DNA of 64,000 nt. It comes from Paraglaciecola arctica BSs20135 (GTDB taxonomy: Bacteria > Pseudomonadota > Gammaproteobacteria > Enterobacterales > Alteromonadaceae). The notes beneath the pieces are model-generated. The model saw nothing but the letters and a program-made list of their open reading frames with translations, was not told the DNA's origin and did not search any database. The stretch lies in NCBI RefSeq assembly GCF_000314995.1, contig NZ_BAEO01000024.1:26862-90861 (forward strand), given 5' to 3'. The position numbers and the translations under genes are program-made. Positions 1 to 8,907 of the stretch are shown here, in pieces. Numbering within the stretch: the first letter of the stretch is position 1; each line of letters starts with the position of its first letter.

Positions 1-143
1 TTGCCTCGATTTTGATGGCCATGGGTATGATGATGTTGTCACCGATGATCGTGTCATTACCTTTTAAACTCATGTTATTTGTTTTGGTGGATGGCTGGAA
101 TTTAGTTTTTGGTACCTTAGCCAATAGTTTTGGGATGGGTTAG
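1..143 (+). CDS. fliP: FliP, flagellar export gate protein (C-terminal part only)
   Basis: The window opens inside a gene. Reading from base 3, the last 46 codons are hydrophobic and end at TAG 141-143, with the FliP-type C-terminus ([15 protein letters not shown], then DGW). FliP is an inner-membrane subunit of the flagellar type III export gate, forming a ring with FliQ and FliR. fliQ and fliR follow directly, which supports the call. The 5' part lies outside the window. Confidence 0.9.
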   Translation, partial: ASILMAMGMMMLSPMIVSLPFKLMLFVLVDGWNLVFGTLANSFGMG

Positions 144-193
144 CGAATGTTACTTAGTCAAAATAATAGTCAAAAAATCAATAAGGTGCGCCC

Positions 194-463
194 ATGAGCC
201 CAGAAGTCTTTGTTGAAATACTCAAAGAAGCGTTGCAGATGGTTATTCTGTTGGTTTCAGCGATTATTCTTCCTAGCTTATTTGTGGGGTTAATTGTTGC
301 TGTGTTTCAAGCTGCCACCTCTATCAACGAACAAACTATGAGTTTTTTACCGCGCCTCATTGTCACTTTATTGGCACTTAGTTGGGGAGGGCATTGGCTA
401 GTACAAAAGCTTATGGACTTCTTTTTCACTATGGTAGAGCGTATTCCCGAAGTAGTGGGTTAG
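194..463 (+). CDS. fliQ: FliQ, flagellar export gate protein
   Basis: A protein of 89 residues, the normal FliQ length, with two membrane segments (about residues 15-40 and 52-75). It starts MSPEVFVEILKEAL and has the family-typical stretch around INEQTMSFLPR. FliQ forms part of the helical export gate with FliP and FliR in the inner membrane. An AAGGTG ribosome-binding site lies about 7 bases before the ATG. It sits between fliP and fliR in the usual order. Confidence 0.97.
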   Translation: MSPEVFVEILKEALQMVILLVSAIILPSLFVGLIVAVFQAATSINEQTMSFLPRLIVTLLALSWGGHWLVQKLMDFFFTMVERIPEVVG

Positions 464-496
464 CGGTGTTAGTTTTTCAGGCTCGAGGCTAAAGTC

Positions 497-1282
497 TTGG
501 ATATTGCCACTACTACCATCATGCAGTACTTAGCGGACATGCTGTTGCCTTTTATGCGCATCTCGGGGTTATTTGCCTCTATGGTGGGCTTGAGTGCTAA
601 GACCGTGCCGCCAACCACTAGAGCGTTACTCACGTTATTTTTAACCCTTATTATTATGCCGGTCATCCCACCTGTGCCAATTCCAGCAGCAGAGGTTTTT
701 TCTGTGGGGACTTTTTTATTAGTGATCCAACAGTTAATCATTGGTATCGCCTTAGGTTTTTTGTCGAATATGGTACTTAATACTTTTGTGTTAGCGGGCC
801 AAATCGTTGCCTTGCAAACGGGTTTGGGCTTTGCATCTATAGTCGATCCTGTAAATGGCATTAATGTGCCAGCAGTGGGGCAGTTTTACCTAATTTTGGC
901 AACCTTATTGTTTTGGGCTTTAGATGGGCACTTAGCCATGATCCGTATGGTTGTAATGAGCTTTGAAGCTTTCCCTATTGGAGAAGCCTGGTTTGCCCCT
1001 GAACAATTTAGAGATATTGCCCATTGGGCAGGCTGGATGTTTATTTCAGCTGTGACTATATCTCTGGCGCCGATAGTGTCATTGCTTATTGTTAACTTAG
1101 CTTTTGGTGTAATGACCAAAGCGGCGCCGCAATTGAATATTTTTAGTATAGGTTTTGCCATCGCACAAATTATGGGACTACTGATAATTTGGTTAACGTT
1201 AGACAACTTAACCCATCACTTTGAAGTGATGTGGGATCGGGCACAGCAGATGATGTGTCAGTTAGTGTTAGTTTGTCCTTAA
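497..1282 (+). CDS. fliR: FliR, flagellar export gate protein
   Basis: A protein of 261 residues with about six membrane segments, as expected for FliR, which completes the FliP-FliQ-FliR export gate. The family stretches LQTGLGFASIVDP and APQLNIFSIGFAIA are present. The chosen start is TTG 497, with GAGG at 485-488 as ribosome-binding site; an in-frame ATG at 521 is the alternative. The gap to flhB is 17 bases, so they are probably co-transcribed. Confidence 0.96.
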   Translation: MDIATTTIMQYLADMLLPFMRISGLFASMVGLSAKTVPPTTRALLTLFLTLIIMPVIPPVPIPAAEVFSVGTFLLVIQQLIIGIALGFLSNMVLNTFVLAGQIVALQTGLGFASIVDPVNGINVPAVGQFYLILATLLFWALDGHLAMIRMVVMSFEAFPIGEAWFAPEQFRDIAHWAGWMFISAVTISLAPIVSLLIVNLAFGVMTKAAPQLNIFSIGFAIAQIMGLLIIWLTLDNLTHHFEVMWDRAQQMMCQLVLVCP

Positions 1283-1299
1283 ACAAAGGGAGGTAAATC

Positions 1300-2424
1300 A
1301 TGTCTGATGCAAACGAAAAAACAGAAGAACCCACAGCCAAAAAAACCGAGGACTCCCGTAAAAAAGGGCAGATTGCACGGTCTAAAGAATTGTCGACGGC
1401 CTTAGTGTTAATTGCTAGCGGTATTAGTTTTTTAGTTATTGGCTCTCAGATTGCTAGCGCGGTATTTGAAGTGGCACAGCGTATGTTTACTTTGTCACGT
1501 GATGAAACTTATGATTTTACCCATATGTTTCAAGCTTGGGGATTCGCTTTAGATACTATTAGTATGCCGGTGTTACTATATATGATGATTGTGACTATCG
1601 CTGGAGTCTACGGCAATATTGCGTTAGGAGGGTATAATTTCACTTGGGATAGCACTAAGCCTAAAGCACAAAAAATAAGCCCAATTGCGGGCTTTAAACG
1701 TATGTTTGGTATGAACAGCGTAGTGGAATTATTAAAAGCCATAGCCAAGTTTGTGGTGGTGGCAATGATGGCCTATATAGCACTTATGATGTTTCAGGAT
1801 GAGGCATTACATTTGGACTTAGAGTTATATCCTGGAAACCTGTTTCATGCCATGGACTTAATTGCATGGGGCTTTTTAATTATGACTTTTGCACTGATAC
1901 CTATTGCGGCTTTTGATGTGCCTTATCAGAGCTACAAACATAATAAAGAAATGAAAATGTCTATGCAGGAAGTCAAAGACGAGCGTAAAAATGCTGATGG
2001 CGACCCCCAAGTAAAAAGCAGAATTCGTAAGTTACAATATCAAGCAGCCGCTAATCGTATGATGCAAGAAGTGCCCAATGCTGATGTGGTAGTGACTAAC
2101 CCTACTCATTTTTCTGTGGCGTTAAAGTATGACCAGCTTGGTACTCGCGCACCAACTTTAGTGGCGAAAGGAGTCGATGAAATGGCCATGCATATTCGGA
2201 CTATTGCCAATGCACATGAGGTACCTATTGTGGCGTCCCCCATGTTAGCTAGGGCTATTTATTATTCCACTGAAGCAGAACACGAAATTCCAGAAAAACT
2301 GTTTATGGCCGTAGCCCAAGTATTGGCTTATGTTTATCAATTAAAAGCCTATAAAAAAGGTAAAGGTAAACGTCCTAAACCATTAAAAACTAACTTGCCT
2401 ATCCCCCCAGAGCTAAGACGTTAA
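1300..2424 (+). CDS. flhB: FlhB, export-gate substrate-specificity switch protein
   Basis: A protein of 374 residues. The N-terminus is charged and lysine-rich (EKTEEPTAKKTEDSRKKGQI, typical of FlhB), followed by four membrane segments and a cytoplasmic domain with the self-cleavage motif NPTH (about residues 267-270). Cleavage there switches export from rod/hook to filament subunits. A GGGAGG ribosome-binding site precedes the ATG. It is the last gene before a 189-base gap that carries a separate promoter for flhA. Confidence 0.97.
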   Translation: MSDANEKTEEPTAKKTEDSRKKGQIARSKELSTALVLIASGISFLVIGSQIASAVFEVAQRMFTLSRDETYDFTHMFQAWGFALDTISMPVLLYMMIVTIAGVYGNIALGGYNFTWDSTKPKAQKISPIAGFKRMFGMNSVVELLKAIAKFVVVAMMAYIALMMFQDEALHLDLELYPGNLFHAMDLIAWGFLIMTFALIPIAAFDVPYQSYKHNKEMKMSMQEVKDERKNADGDPQVKSRIRKLQYQAAANRMMQEVPNADVVVTNPTHFSVALKYDQLGTRAPTLVAKGVDEMAMHIRTIANAHEVPIVASPMLARAIYYSTEAEHEIPEKLFMAVAQVLAYVYQLKAYKKGKGKRPKPLKTNLPIPPELRR

Positions 2425-2546
2425 CCAAGTTAACCTGATCTAAAATGGTTTAATACATTGTTTTTATTGGATTTATTTTAGTTGGCGGCGCGTCTTAACC
2501 TGAGTTTAGGTTCGTTAATACAAAAAATTCTGCTTTATCCAAAGAC

Positions 2547-2562
2547 TTGGCGCACTAGTTGC
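2547..2562 (+). promoter_or_regulatory. Sigma-54 promoter upstream of flhA
   Basis: TTGGC at 2547-2551, then seven bases, then TTGC at 2559-2562. This matches the -24/-12 consensus (TGGC, 7 bases, TTGC) in both halves. It lies about 50 bases before the flhA ATG. In polar-flagellate Vibrio and Pseudomonas, flhA-type genes are activated by sigma-54 with FlrC/FleQ-type activators, so the position fits. No activator site was identified. Confidence 0.75.
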
Positions 2563-2613
2563 TTTTACTCCTTTTAAGGTTAACAAAATCAACAAAGCGT
2601 CAATATATCGTTT

Positions 2614-4713
2614 ATGCAATTAGCTTCCTATTTTAATCGATTTGATAAAAACCATTTTAAGTCAGCGGCAACTGGTTTAGGCGCACCAATAGTCTTGTTA
2701 GCAATAATGGGTATGGTGATCCTGCCCATGCCTGCTTTTTTATTGGATATTCTATTCAGTTTCAATATCGCCTTGTCTTTAGTGGTTATCTTGGTGTCAG
2801 TATTTACTAAGAAACCCGTTGATTTTGGTATTTTCCCATTAGTGTTACTTATTGCGACTGTATTACGACTTGCCTTAAATGTAGCGTCCACAAGGATAGT
2901 TTTACTTGAAGGCCACGAAGGGGGCGATGCAGCAGGTAAGGTGATACAAGCTTTTGGTGAAGTTGTTATTGGGGGTAACTATGCGGTAGGTATAGTGGTC
3001 TTTGCAATTTTACTGATTATTAACTTTAAAGTAGTTACCGCCGGCGCTGGGCGTATTTCAGAAGTCAGTGCACGTTTTACTTTGGATGCCATGCCCGGTA
3101 AACAAATGGCCATAGATGCAGACTTAAATGCAGGATTTATTGATTCTGATGAGGCCCGTAAACGTCGTTTTGAAATCACCAGTGAAGCTGACTTCTATGG
3201 TTCTATGGACGGTGCATCCAAATTTGTAAAAGGTGATGCGGTAGCGGGTTTATTCATTATGTTGATTAACATAGTGGGGGGCTTGTTTATTGGCATGATC
3301 CAGCACGACTTGGCTTTTGGCGATGCCATTGAAATATACACCTTATTGACCATAGGTGATGGTTTAGTGGCACAAATTCCGTCGTTATTGCTGTCAGTTG
3401 CGACCGCCATTATTGTGACAAGAGAAAACGACTCACAAGAAATGGGCAAAGAATTAACTAGACAATTAGGTAATCAGCGAGCGCTTTATATTACCGCTGG
3501 TATCTTGTTTGTGATGGGTATTGTTCCCGGGATGCCTCACGTTGCCTTTTTAGGTTTTAGTGCTGTGGTGGGTGGTTACGCTTATTACAGTAACTGGCGC
3601 CAACAGAAAATTGCCAATGAGCCAGAGATTGTTAAGTCTTTACCTGAAAAAAATCAACAACCTGCAGAAATAAAGGAGCTTGGTTGGGATGACGTTCAAC
3701 ATGTTGACACCATAGGTTTAGAAGTGGGTTATAGGTTGATCCCATTGGTCGATAAAGCTCAAGGTGGTGAATTGCTTACACGTATTAAAGGTGTACGTAA
3801 AAAATTATCTCAAGAATTGGGTTTCTTGATCCCTCCGGTACATATTCGCGACAATTTAGATTTAAGCCCGAATAACTACACTATTGCAATGTTAGGCGTC
3901 ACAGTTGGTGAAGCTGAACTAAGTCACGATGATGAGTTGGCGATTAATCCCGGACAAGTATTTGGTAAATTAGAAGGTAAAGCAACTAAGGATCCTGCCT
4001 TTGGACTTGATGCCGTGTGGATCAGAGCCAATCAAAGAGAACATGCACAAACCCTTGGGTATACGGTAGTGGATGCCGCTACTGTTGTGGCTACACATTT
4101 AAGTCAATTGTTAACCAACAACGCGTATCAACTGTTAGGCCATGAAGAAGTACAGCAATTATTAGATTTGTTAGCCAAAAATAGTCCCAAATTAGTTGAA
4201 GGTTTAGTACCTGATATATTGCCCTTGAGTACTGTAGTTAAAGTCTTGCAAACCATGCTTTATGAAGGTGTGCCCATAAGAGATATGCGCACCATAGTAC
4301 AGACCTTATGTGAGTTTGGTCCGAAAAGCCAAGATCCCGACGTTTTGGTGTCAGCGGTGCGTATCGCACTTAAACGCTTAATTGTGCAAGAAATAAACGG
4401 AGGATTGGCGGAAATCCCTGTTATTACTTTGGCGCCAGAATTGGAACAGATGTTGCACCAGTCTCTTCAAGCTGGTGGAGCAGATGGCGCAGGAATTGAA
4501 CCTGGCTTAGCAGAACGTTTGCAAGGTTCGTTGAACGATGCTGCGCAACAACAAGAATTAGCAGGTGAACCTGCAGTTTTATTGACCTCAGGTATGTTAA
4601 GGCCTGTATTGTCAAAATTCTTAAAACACTCAGTGAGTGGGTTACATGTATTGTCTTATCAGGAAATACCTGATGACAAACAAATTAAAATTGTCAGTGC
4701 CGTGGGTCAATAA
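2614..4713 (+). CDS. flhA: FlhA, flagellar export gate major subunit
   Basis: A protein of 699 residues, normal for FlhA. The N-terminal half has about eight membrane segments and includes the conserved cytoplasmic FHIPEP region (SARFTLDAMPGKQMAIDADL, about residues 150-170). The C-terminal cytoplasmic domain (from about residue 355) serves as docking platform for chaperone-substrate complexes. It starts at ATG 2614 behind the sigma-54 promoter and begins the flhA-flhF-flhG-fliA-che transcription unit. Confidence 0.98.
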   Translation: MQLASYFNRFDKNHFKSAATGLGAPIVLLAIMGMVILPMPAFLLDILFSFNIALSLVVILVSVFTKKPVDFGIFPLVLLIATVLRLALNVASTRIVLLEGHEGGDAAGKVIQAFGEVVIGGNYAVGIVVFAILLIINFKVVTAGAGRISEVSARFTLDAMPGKQMAIDADLNAGFIDSDEARKRRFEITSEADFYGSMDGASKFVKGDAVAGLFIMLINIVGGLFIGMIQHDLAFGDAIEIYTLLTIGDGLVAQIPSLLLSVATAIIVTRENDSQEMGKELTRQLGNQRALYITAGILFVMGIVPGMPHVAFLGFSAVVGGYAYYSNWRQQKIANEPEIVKSLPEKNQQPAEIKELGWDDVQHVDTIGLEVGYRLIPLVDKAQGGELLTRIKGVRKKLSQELGFLIPPVHIRDNLDLSPNNYTIAMLGVTVGEAELSHDDELAINPGQVFGKLEGKATKDPAFGLDAVWIRANQREHAQTLGYTVVDAATVVATHLSQLLTNNAYQLLGHEEVQQLLDLLAKNSPKLVEGLVPDILPLSTVVKVLQTMLYEGVPIRDMRTIVQTLCEFGPKSQDPDVLVSAVRIALKRLIVQEINGGLAEIPVITLAPELEQMLHQSLQAGGADGAGIEPGLAERLQGSLNDAAQQQELAGEPAVLLTSGMLRPVLSKFLKHSVSGLHVLSYQEIPDDKQIKIVSAVGQ

Positions 4714-4758
4714 TCTGACGGGATGAGCAAGCGTAGTGTTGGTATTTAAGGGGTATAT

Positions 4759-6066
4759 ATGAAAATCAGACGTTTTTATGGCAAAGATATGCGAGAAGCA
4801 CTCAAACAAGTTAAAGACGAGTTGGGTGGTGAAGCGGTTATTATGTCCAATAAAAAACATGCTGACGGTATCGAGATAGTGGCTGCCTACGACAAAGAGC
4901 CTGATGCACAGCTAATGCCTAATAAATCTGAGCCCACAAGCAAAGCTAGTCAAACTAGAAAAACACCGACTTTAAGTGAGATTATTGGTGATTCTGGACC
5001 TGATAGTTTAAAAGCATTGTTGGAAAAACAGTCTCAGTCTGCCTCTCCCACACAAATTAAAGACCTAAAGCAGGTACCCGAAAAACAGCAGCAAGTGTAT
5101 TCAAGTAATGCGGTTGCTGCTCAGCAAAATAACCAGCAACAAGATGCACTCAAAGAAATGCGTCAAGAGTTATCGTCTTTGCGACACATTTTGCAATTCC
5201 AAGTATCTGGCTTGATTGAACAAGAAAAGAATCGCAAACATCCACTGCATGGATATTTGTTGCAAAGGTTACAACAAATGGGGATCTCGGATGCCTTAGC
5301 TGAAGAAGTGGTGTCTTACGCGCCTGAAGAGGCCGATGAAAGACAATCTTGGTTGTTTCTTCTTAAACTTTTGGCTAATAGATTACAAACCAAACCTGAT
5401 GATATCCTGTCCCAACCCGGAGTGGTGGCATTAATGGGACCTACTGGTACAGGTAAAACCACTACTATCGCTAAACTCGCTGCTCAAGCTGCACATAAAT
5501 ATGGCGTTGAGCAAGTGGCTATTATTACTTTGGATAATTATCGAATAGGTGCATACGAACAAATTGCTACCTATGGAAAAATTATTGGCTGCAGTGTTAA
5601 GCAAGCTCAAAATTCAAACGAACTATCAGATTTACTTTATCAGTTTAGAAATAAGCGTTTGGTATTAGTCGATACCGCTGGTTTTAGTCAGAAAGATGCT
5701 AGACTAATCAAACAGTTAGAAACAATGAAACAGAACTCTTGTGCTAATATCAGAAATTATTTAGTGATGCAGGCTAACTGTCAGTATCGAGTCATGCAAC
5801 AAACAGTAAATGAGTATCGACAGATTTCTTTACAAGGGTGTATATTGACTAAATTAGATGAGTGTTACAGTTTAGGAGAGGTAATCAGTGTGGCAATTGA
5901 GAACAAATTAAAAATTTGTTATTTGGCTGACGGGCAACGGGTACCTGAAGATTTACAATCTGCAAGCACTAAATTTTTAATTACTAGTGCTGCGAAGCTT
6001 TATAAAAAATACGGTTTAATTCATACTAGCGCTAATCACGTTAATAACGCAGTAGTAGCAGTATGA
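4759..6066 (+). CDS. flhF: FlhF, SRP-like GTPase for polar flagellum placement
   Basis: A protein of 435 residues with an N-terminal basic region, a low-complexity middle and a C-terminal SRP-type NG domain. The GTP-binding P-loop GPTGTGKTT is at residues 227-235. Later motifs are DNYRIGA, DTAGFSQKD and TKLDE. FlhF marks the cell pole where the flagellum is built, and FlhG limits the number. Its stop overlaps the flhG start (ATGA), indicating translational coupling. A GGGGTA ribosome-binding site precedes the ATG. Confidence 0.97.
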   Translation: MKIRRFYGKDMREALKQVKDELGGEAVIMSNKKHADGIEIVAAYDKEPDAQLMPNKSEPTSKASQTRKTPTLSEIIGDSGPDSLKALLEKQSQSASPTQIKDLKQVPEKQQQVYSSNAVAAQQNNQQQDALKEMRQELSSLRHILQFQVSGLIEQEKNRKHPLHGYLLQRLQQMGISDALAEEVVSYAPEEADERQSWLFLLKLLANRLQTKPDDILSQPGVVALMGPTGTGKTTTIAKLAAQAAHKYGVEQVAIITLDNYRIGAYEQIATYGKIIGCSVKQAQNSNELSDLLYQFRNKRLVLVDTAGFSQKDARLIKQLETMKQNSCANIRNYLVMQANCQYRVMQQTVNEYRQISLQGCILTKLDECYSLGEVISVAIENKLKICYLADGQRVPEDLQSASTKFLITSAAKLYKKYGLIHTSANHVNNAVVAV

Positions 6067-6929
6067 TTGAGGACCAAGCGAGTAGCTTAAGAAGAATGAA
6101 TCAATCTAGATTAATAAAAGTAATAGCCGTGACAGGTGGAAAGGGTGGAGTGGGGAAAACAAATGTTACCCTCAATACTGCTATATCACTTGCGCAACAA
6201 GGCAAAAGAGTCATGGTGTTAGATGCCGATTTAGGCTTAGCTAACGTTGATGTGCTTTTAGGTCTTAGGGTAGAAAAAAATCTGTCTCATGTATTATCGG
6301 GCGAATGTACTCTAGATGAGGTGTTAGTTGAAGGTCCCTACGGGATTAAAATTGCTCCAGCTACCTCTGGTAGCCAATCGATGACAGAGCTTACGCCCAC
6401 AGAACACGCAGGTCTTATTCGGGCGTTTAGTGAATTACAATCAAAAATTGATGTGCTAATTGTTGACACTGCGGCTGGTATATCAGACATGGTATTAAGT
6501 TTTTCCAAGGCATCACAGGACATTATGATGGTTGTCTGTGACGAACCAACATCCCTAACCGATGCTTATGCTCTGATAAAAATTCTGAATAAAGAACATG
6601 GCATATTTCGTTTTAAAATTGTTGCCAATATGGTGCGCAGTATGCGTGAAGGTGACGAATTGTTTTCCAAATTAACTAAAGTGACCAATAGATTTTTAGA
6701 TGTGGCACTAGAACTTGTAGCCGTTATTCCGTTTGATGAAAATGTTCGCAAGTCGGTCAGAAAACAAAAAGCAGTAGTGGAAGCATTTCCTACTTCACCT
6801 GCAGCTATGGCTATTCGAAAGCTCGCCAAAAAAGCTATGGAGTGGCCCATTCCGAATCAACCAGGTGGTCATCTAGAATTTTTCCTAGAACAATTGGTCA
6901 CCAAAAAAACAGTGGGTGACGACAGGTGA
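6063..6929 (+). CDS. flhG: FlhG (FleN), MinD-like ATPase controlling flagellar number
   Basis: A protein of 288 residues of the MinD/ParA ATPase fold. The deviant Walker A motif GGKGGVGKT is at residues 25-33, with a Walker B-like LIVDTAAGI and the MinD-type DADLGLANVD. In polar flagellates FlhG restrains FlhF and the master regulator so that one flagellum forms. It overlaps flhF by four bases at its start and fliA at its stop (GTGA), so the three are tightly coupled. Confidence 0.96.
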   Translation: MIEDQASSLRRMNQSRLIKVIAVTGGKGGVGKTNVTLNTAISLAQQGKRVMVLDADLGLANVDVLLGLRVEKNLSHVLSGECTLDEVLVEGPYGIKIAPATSGSQSMTELTPTEHAGLIRAFSELQSKIDVLIVDTAAGISDMVLSFSKASQDIMMVVCDEPTSLTDAYALIKILNKEHGIFRFKIVANMVRSMREGDELFSKLTKVTNRFLDVALELVAVIPFDENVRKSVRKQKAVVEAFPTSPAAMAIRKLAKKAMEWPIPNQPGGHLEFFLEQLVTKKTVGDDR

Positions 6930-7657
6930 GTAGTAAAGCTGCTGCTTATCAACAACTGGCCGATAAGAATGAGCTGGTTGAAAGACACGCGTCTTTAGTT
7001 AAGCGTATTGCTCATCATTTAATCGCGCGTTTGCCAGCTAGTGTGTTAGTTGATGATTTGATTCAAGCAGGTATGATAGGCTTATTAGAAGCCTCACGAA
7101 ATTTTGATGGTAGTAAAGGCGCCAGTTTTGAAACTTTCGCAGGGATCCGTATTAGAGGATCCATGTTAGATGAAATACGTAAAGGTGATTGGACTCCTCG
7201 TTCTGTGCATAAAAATGGCAGGGCTATTACCGAAGCTATTAATCAAGTTGAAAGAGAAACTGGTCGTGACGCCCGCGATTTAGATGTGGCAGAAAAATTA
7301 CAAGTCAGTATCGAAAGTTACCACCAAATGTTGAATGAAGTGAATGCTGGAAAAATTATCGGCATGGAAGACTTAGGTGTAACGGAAGATGTGATCAGTA
7401 CACAACAAACAAAAGGTTCAGACACACCCTTTGAAGATTTTCTTCAAGGTTCGTTTCAAAAGGCTCTGGCGCATGCCATTACAACGTTACCAGAGCGTGA
7501 GGCAATAGTATTGTCTCTATATTATGACGAAGAGCTGAATTTAAGAGAGATTGGTGAAGTACTGGATGTTAGTGAGTCCAGAGTGAGTCAAATACATAGC
7601 CAAGCCATGCTGAAACTAAAGTCACGCATGCAATATTGGCGTTCAAACGACAAGTAA
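6926..7657 (+). CDS. fliA: FliA, flagellar sigma factor (sigma-28)
   Basis: A protein of 243 residues. The sigma-70 region 2 is around residues 15-85 (VDDLIQAGMIGLLEA, FETFAGIRIRGSMLDEIR) and region 4 is at the C-terminus (LREIGEVLDVSESRVSQIHSQA). FliA drives late flagellar and chemotaxis genes. The start is GTG 6926, which overlaps the flhG stop in GTGA. No flgM anti-sigma gene is in this window, as in many bacteria where it lies with flgA. Confidence 0.97.
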   Translation: MSSKAAAYQQLADKNELVERHASLVKRIAHHLIARLPASVLVDDLIQAGMIGLLEASRNFDGSKGASFETFAGIRIRGSMLDEIRKGDWTPRSVHKNGRAITEAINQVERETGRDARDLDVAEKLQVSIESYHQMLNEVNAGKIIGMEDLGVTEDVISTQQTKGSDTPFEDFLQGSFQKALAHAITTLPEREAIVLSLYYDEELNLREIGEVLDVSESRVSQIHSQAMLKLKSRMQYWRSNDK

Positions 7658-7713
7658 TTATCGTAATAAAGTTGGGTTTAACCTGAGCGTTAAAACTCTC
7701 ACTGGAGGTGGTT

Positions 7714-8097
7714 TTGGATAAGAATATGAAGATCCTTGTTGTTGATGATTTTTCAACAATGCGAAGGATTATCAAGAACTTACTTAAAGATCTTGGCTTT
7801 GCAAATATACAGGAAGCAGATGATGGTAGTACTGCATTACCTATGTTGCAACAAGGTGATTTTGATTTTGTAGTAACTGACTGGAATATGCCAGGTATGC
7901 AAGGTATTGATTTGCTTAGAGCTATACGCGCAGACGCCAATTTAAAACATATTCCTGTTTTGATGGTGACTGCAGAAGCGAAAAAGGAACAAATTGTTGC
8001 TGCAGCACAAGCTGGGGTAAACGGTTATGTTATTAAACCTTTTACTGCTGCAACATTAAAAGAGAAATTAGCAAAAATCTTTGAACGACTTGGTTAA
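7714..8097 (+). CDS. cheY: CheY, chemotaxis response regulator
   Basis: A single receiver domain that carries the phospho-signal from CheA to the flagellar motor. The acidic pair is in VVDDFS and the phospho-acceptor is the aspartate of VVTDWNMPG, with the conserved lysine in IKPFT near the C-terminus. A GTG at 7708 is open in frame but lies inside the GGAGGT ribosome-binding site (7704-7709). TTG 7714 ([12 protein letters not shown]) or ATG 7726 is therefore the likelier start. Confidence 0.95.
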   Translation: MDKNMKILVVDDFSTMRRIIKNLLKDLGFANIQEADDGSTALPMLQQGDFDFVVTDWNMPGMQGIDLLRAIRADANLKHIPVLMVTAEAKKEQIVAAAQAGVNGYVIKPFTAATLKEKLAKIFERLG

Positions 8098-8130
8098 ATT
8101 CAGGCTAAGCTAATTGCGAGAAAAGACTGT

Positions 8131-8895
8131 ATGACGACCATGAACACTGCGCCAATTTCTCTTGAAGACGCAAAAAAACTAGTGACGTTGATCGAAAGTG
8201 GAGATAACCAGGGAGCTCAAGAGTTATTTGACGCTGCTGGCGCTCGAAGTTCATTAGAGTTATTTGCTGAAGTCGGTAAATTGACGCGTCAACTCCATGA
8301 TTCATTAAATAACTTTCAACTAGATCCTCGCATCATTAATATGGCGAACGAAGATATTCCAGATGCACAAACTAGACTAACTTACGTCATAGAAGCAACT
8401 GAAGAAGCAGCAAATAAAACCATGGATTTGGTGGATTCTTGTATGCCTATTGCAGAGAACTTGCATGATGGGATAGTTAAGATCATGCCAGAATGGAATA
8501 AATTGCTTGCGCGAGAGTTGCTAGTGGGCGAATTTAATGTGCTTGCTAAAAAAATGGATGGTTTTCTGAAAAATGGTAGTGAAGATTCTGCTAAGTTAAC
8601 TGGCCTGTTGACAGAAGTATTGATGGCTCAAGGTTATCAAGATTTGACTGGTCAAATTATTAGACGAGTTATCGAGTTAGTTAAAGAAGTTGAAGACAAT
8701 TTAGTCTACATGCTCACTATGTTTGGCGGCGTTGAACCTAAAGATGGTGCCGAGGTTGTTGAAAAACCTAACAAATCTGAGAATGAAGCCGATAAGATAA
8801 AGGCTGAAGGTCCAATATTGGATGCCGACAGCAGAGAAGACGTGGCGTCAGATCAAGATGACGTTGATGATTTGCTTTCGAGTCTGGGATTTTAA
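8131..8895 (+). CDS. cheZ: CheZ, CheY-P phosphatase
   Basis: A mostly helical protein of 254 residues. The catalytic segment includes AQGYQDLTGQIIRRV (about residues 170-184), which holds the conserved glutamines, and the C-terminus DDVDDLLSSLGF matches the CheY-binding tail of E. coli CheZ. CheZ dephosphorylates CheY-P. It lies between cheY and cheA, 13 bases before cheA. The acidic linker before the tail (about residues 205-240) is poorly conserved and probably flexible. Confidence 0.95.
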   Translation: MTTMNTAPISLEDAKKLVTLIESGDNQGAQELFDAAGARSSLELFAEVGKLTRQLHDSLNNFQLDPRIINMANEDIPDAQTRLTYVIEATEEAANKTMDLVDSCMPIAENLHDGIVKIMPEWNKLLARELLVGEFNVLAKKMDGFLKNGSEDSAKLTGLLTEVLMAQGYQDLTGQIIRRVIELVKEVEDNLVYMLTMFGGVEPKDGAEVVEKPNKSENEADKIKAEGPILDADSREDVASDQDDVDDLLSSLGF

Positions 8896-8907
8896 GGGGG
8901 CTTTAAT

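Noticed and set aside
469..1206. Minus-strand ORFs of 130 and 106 codons opposite fliR
   Set aside because: They mirror the membrane-coding codons of fliR and have no ribosome-binding site or protein-like domains; fliR is certain.
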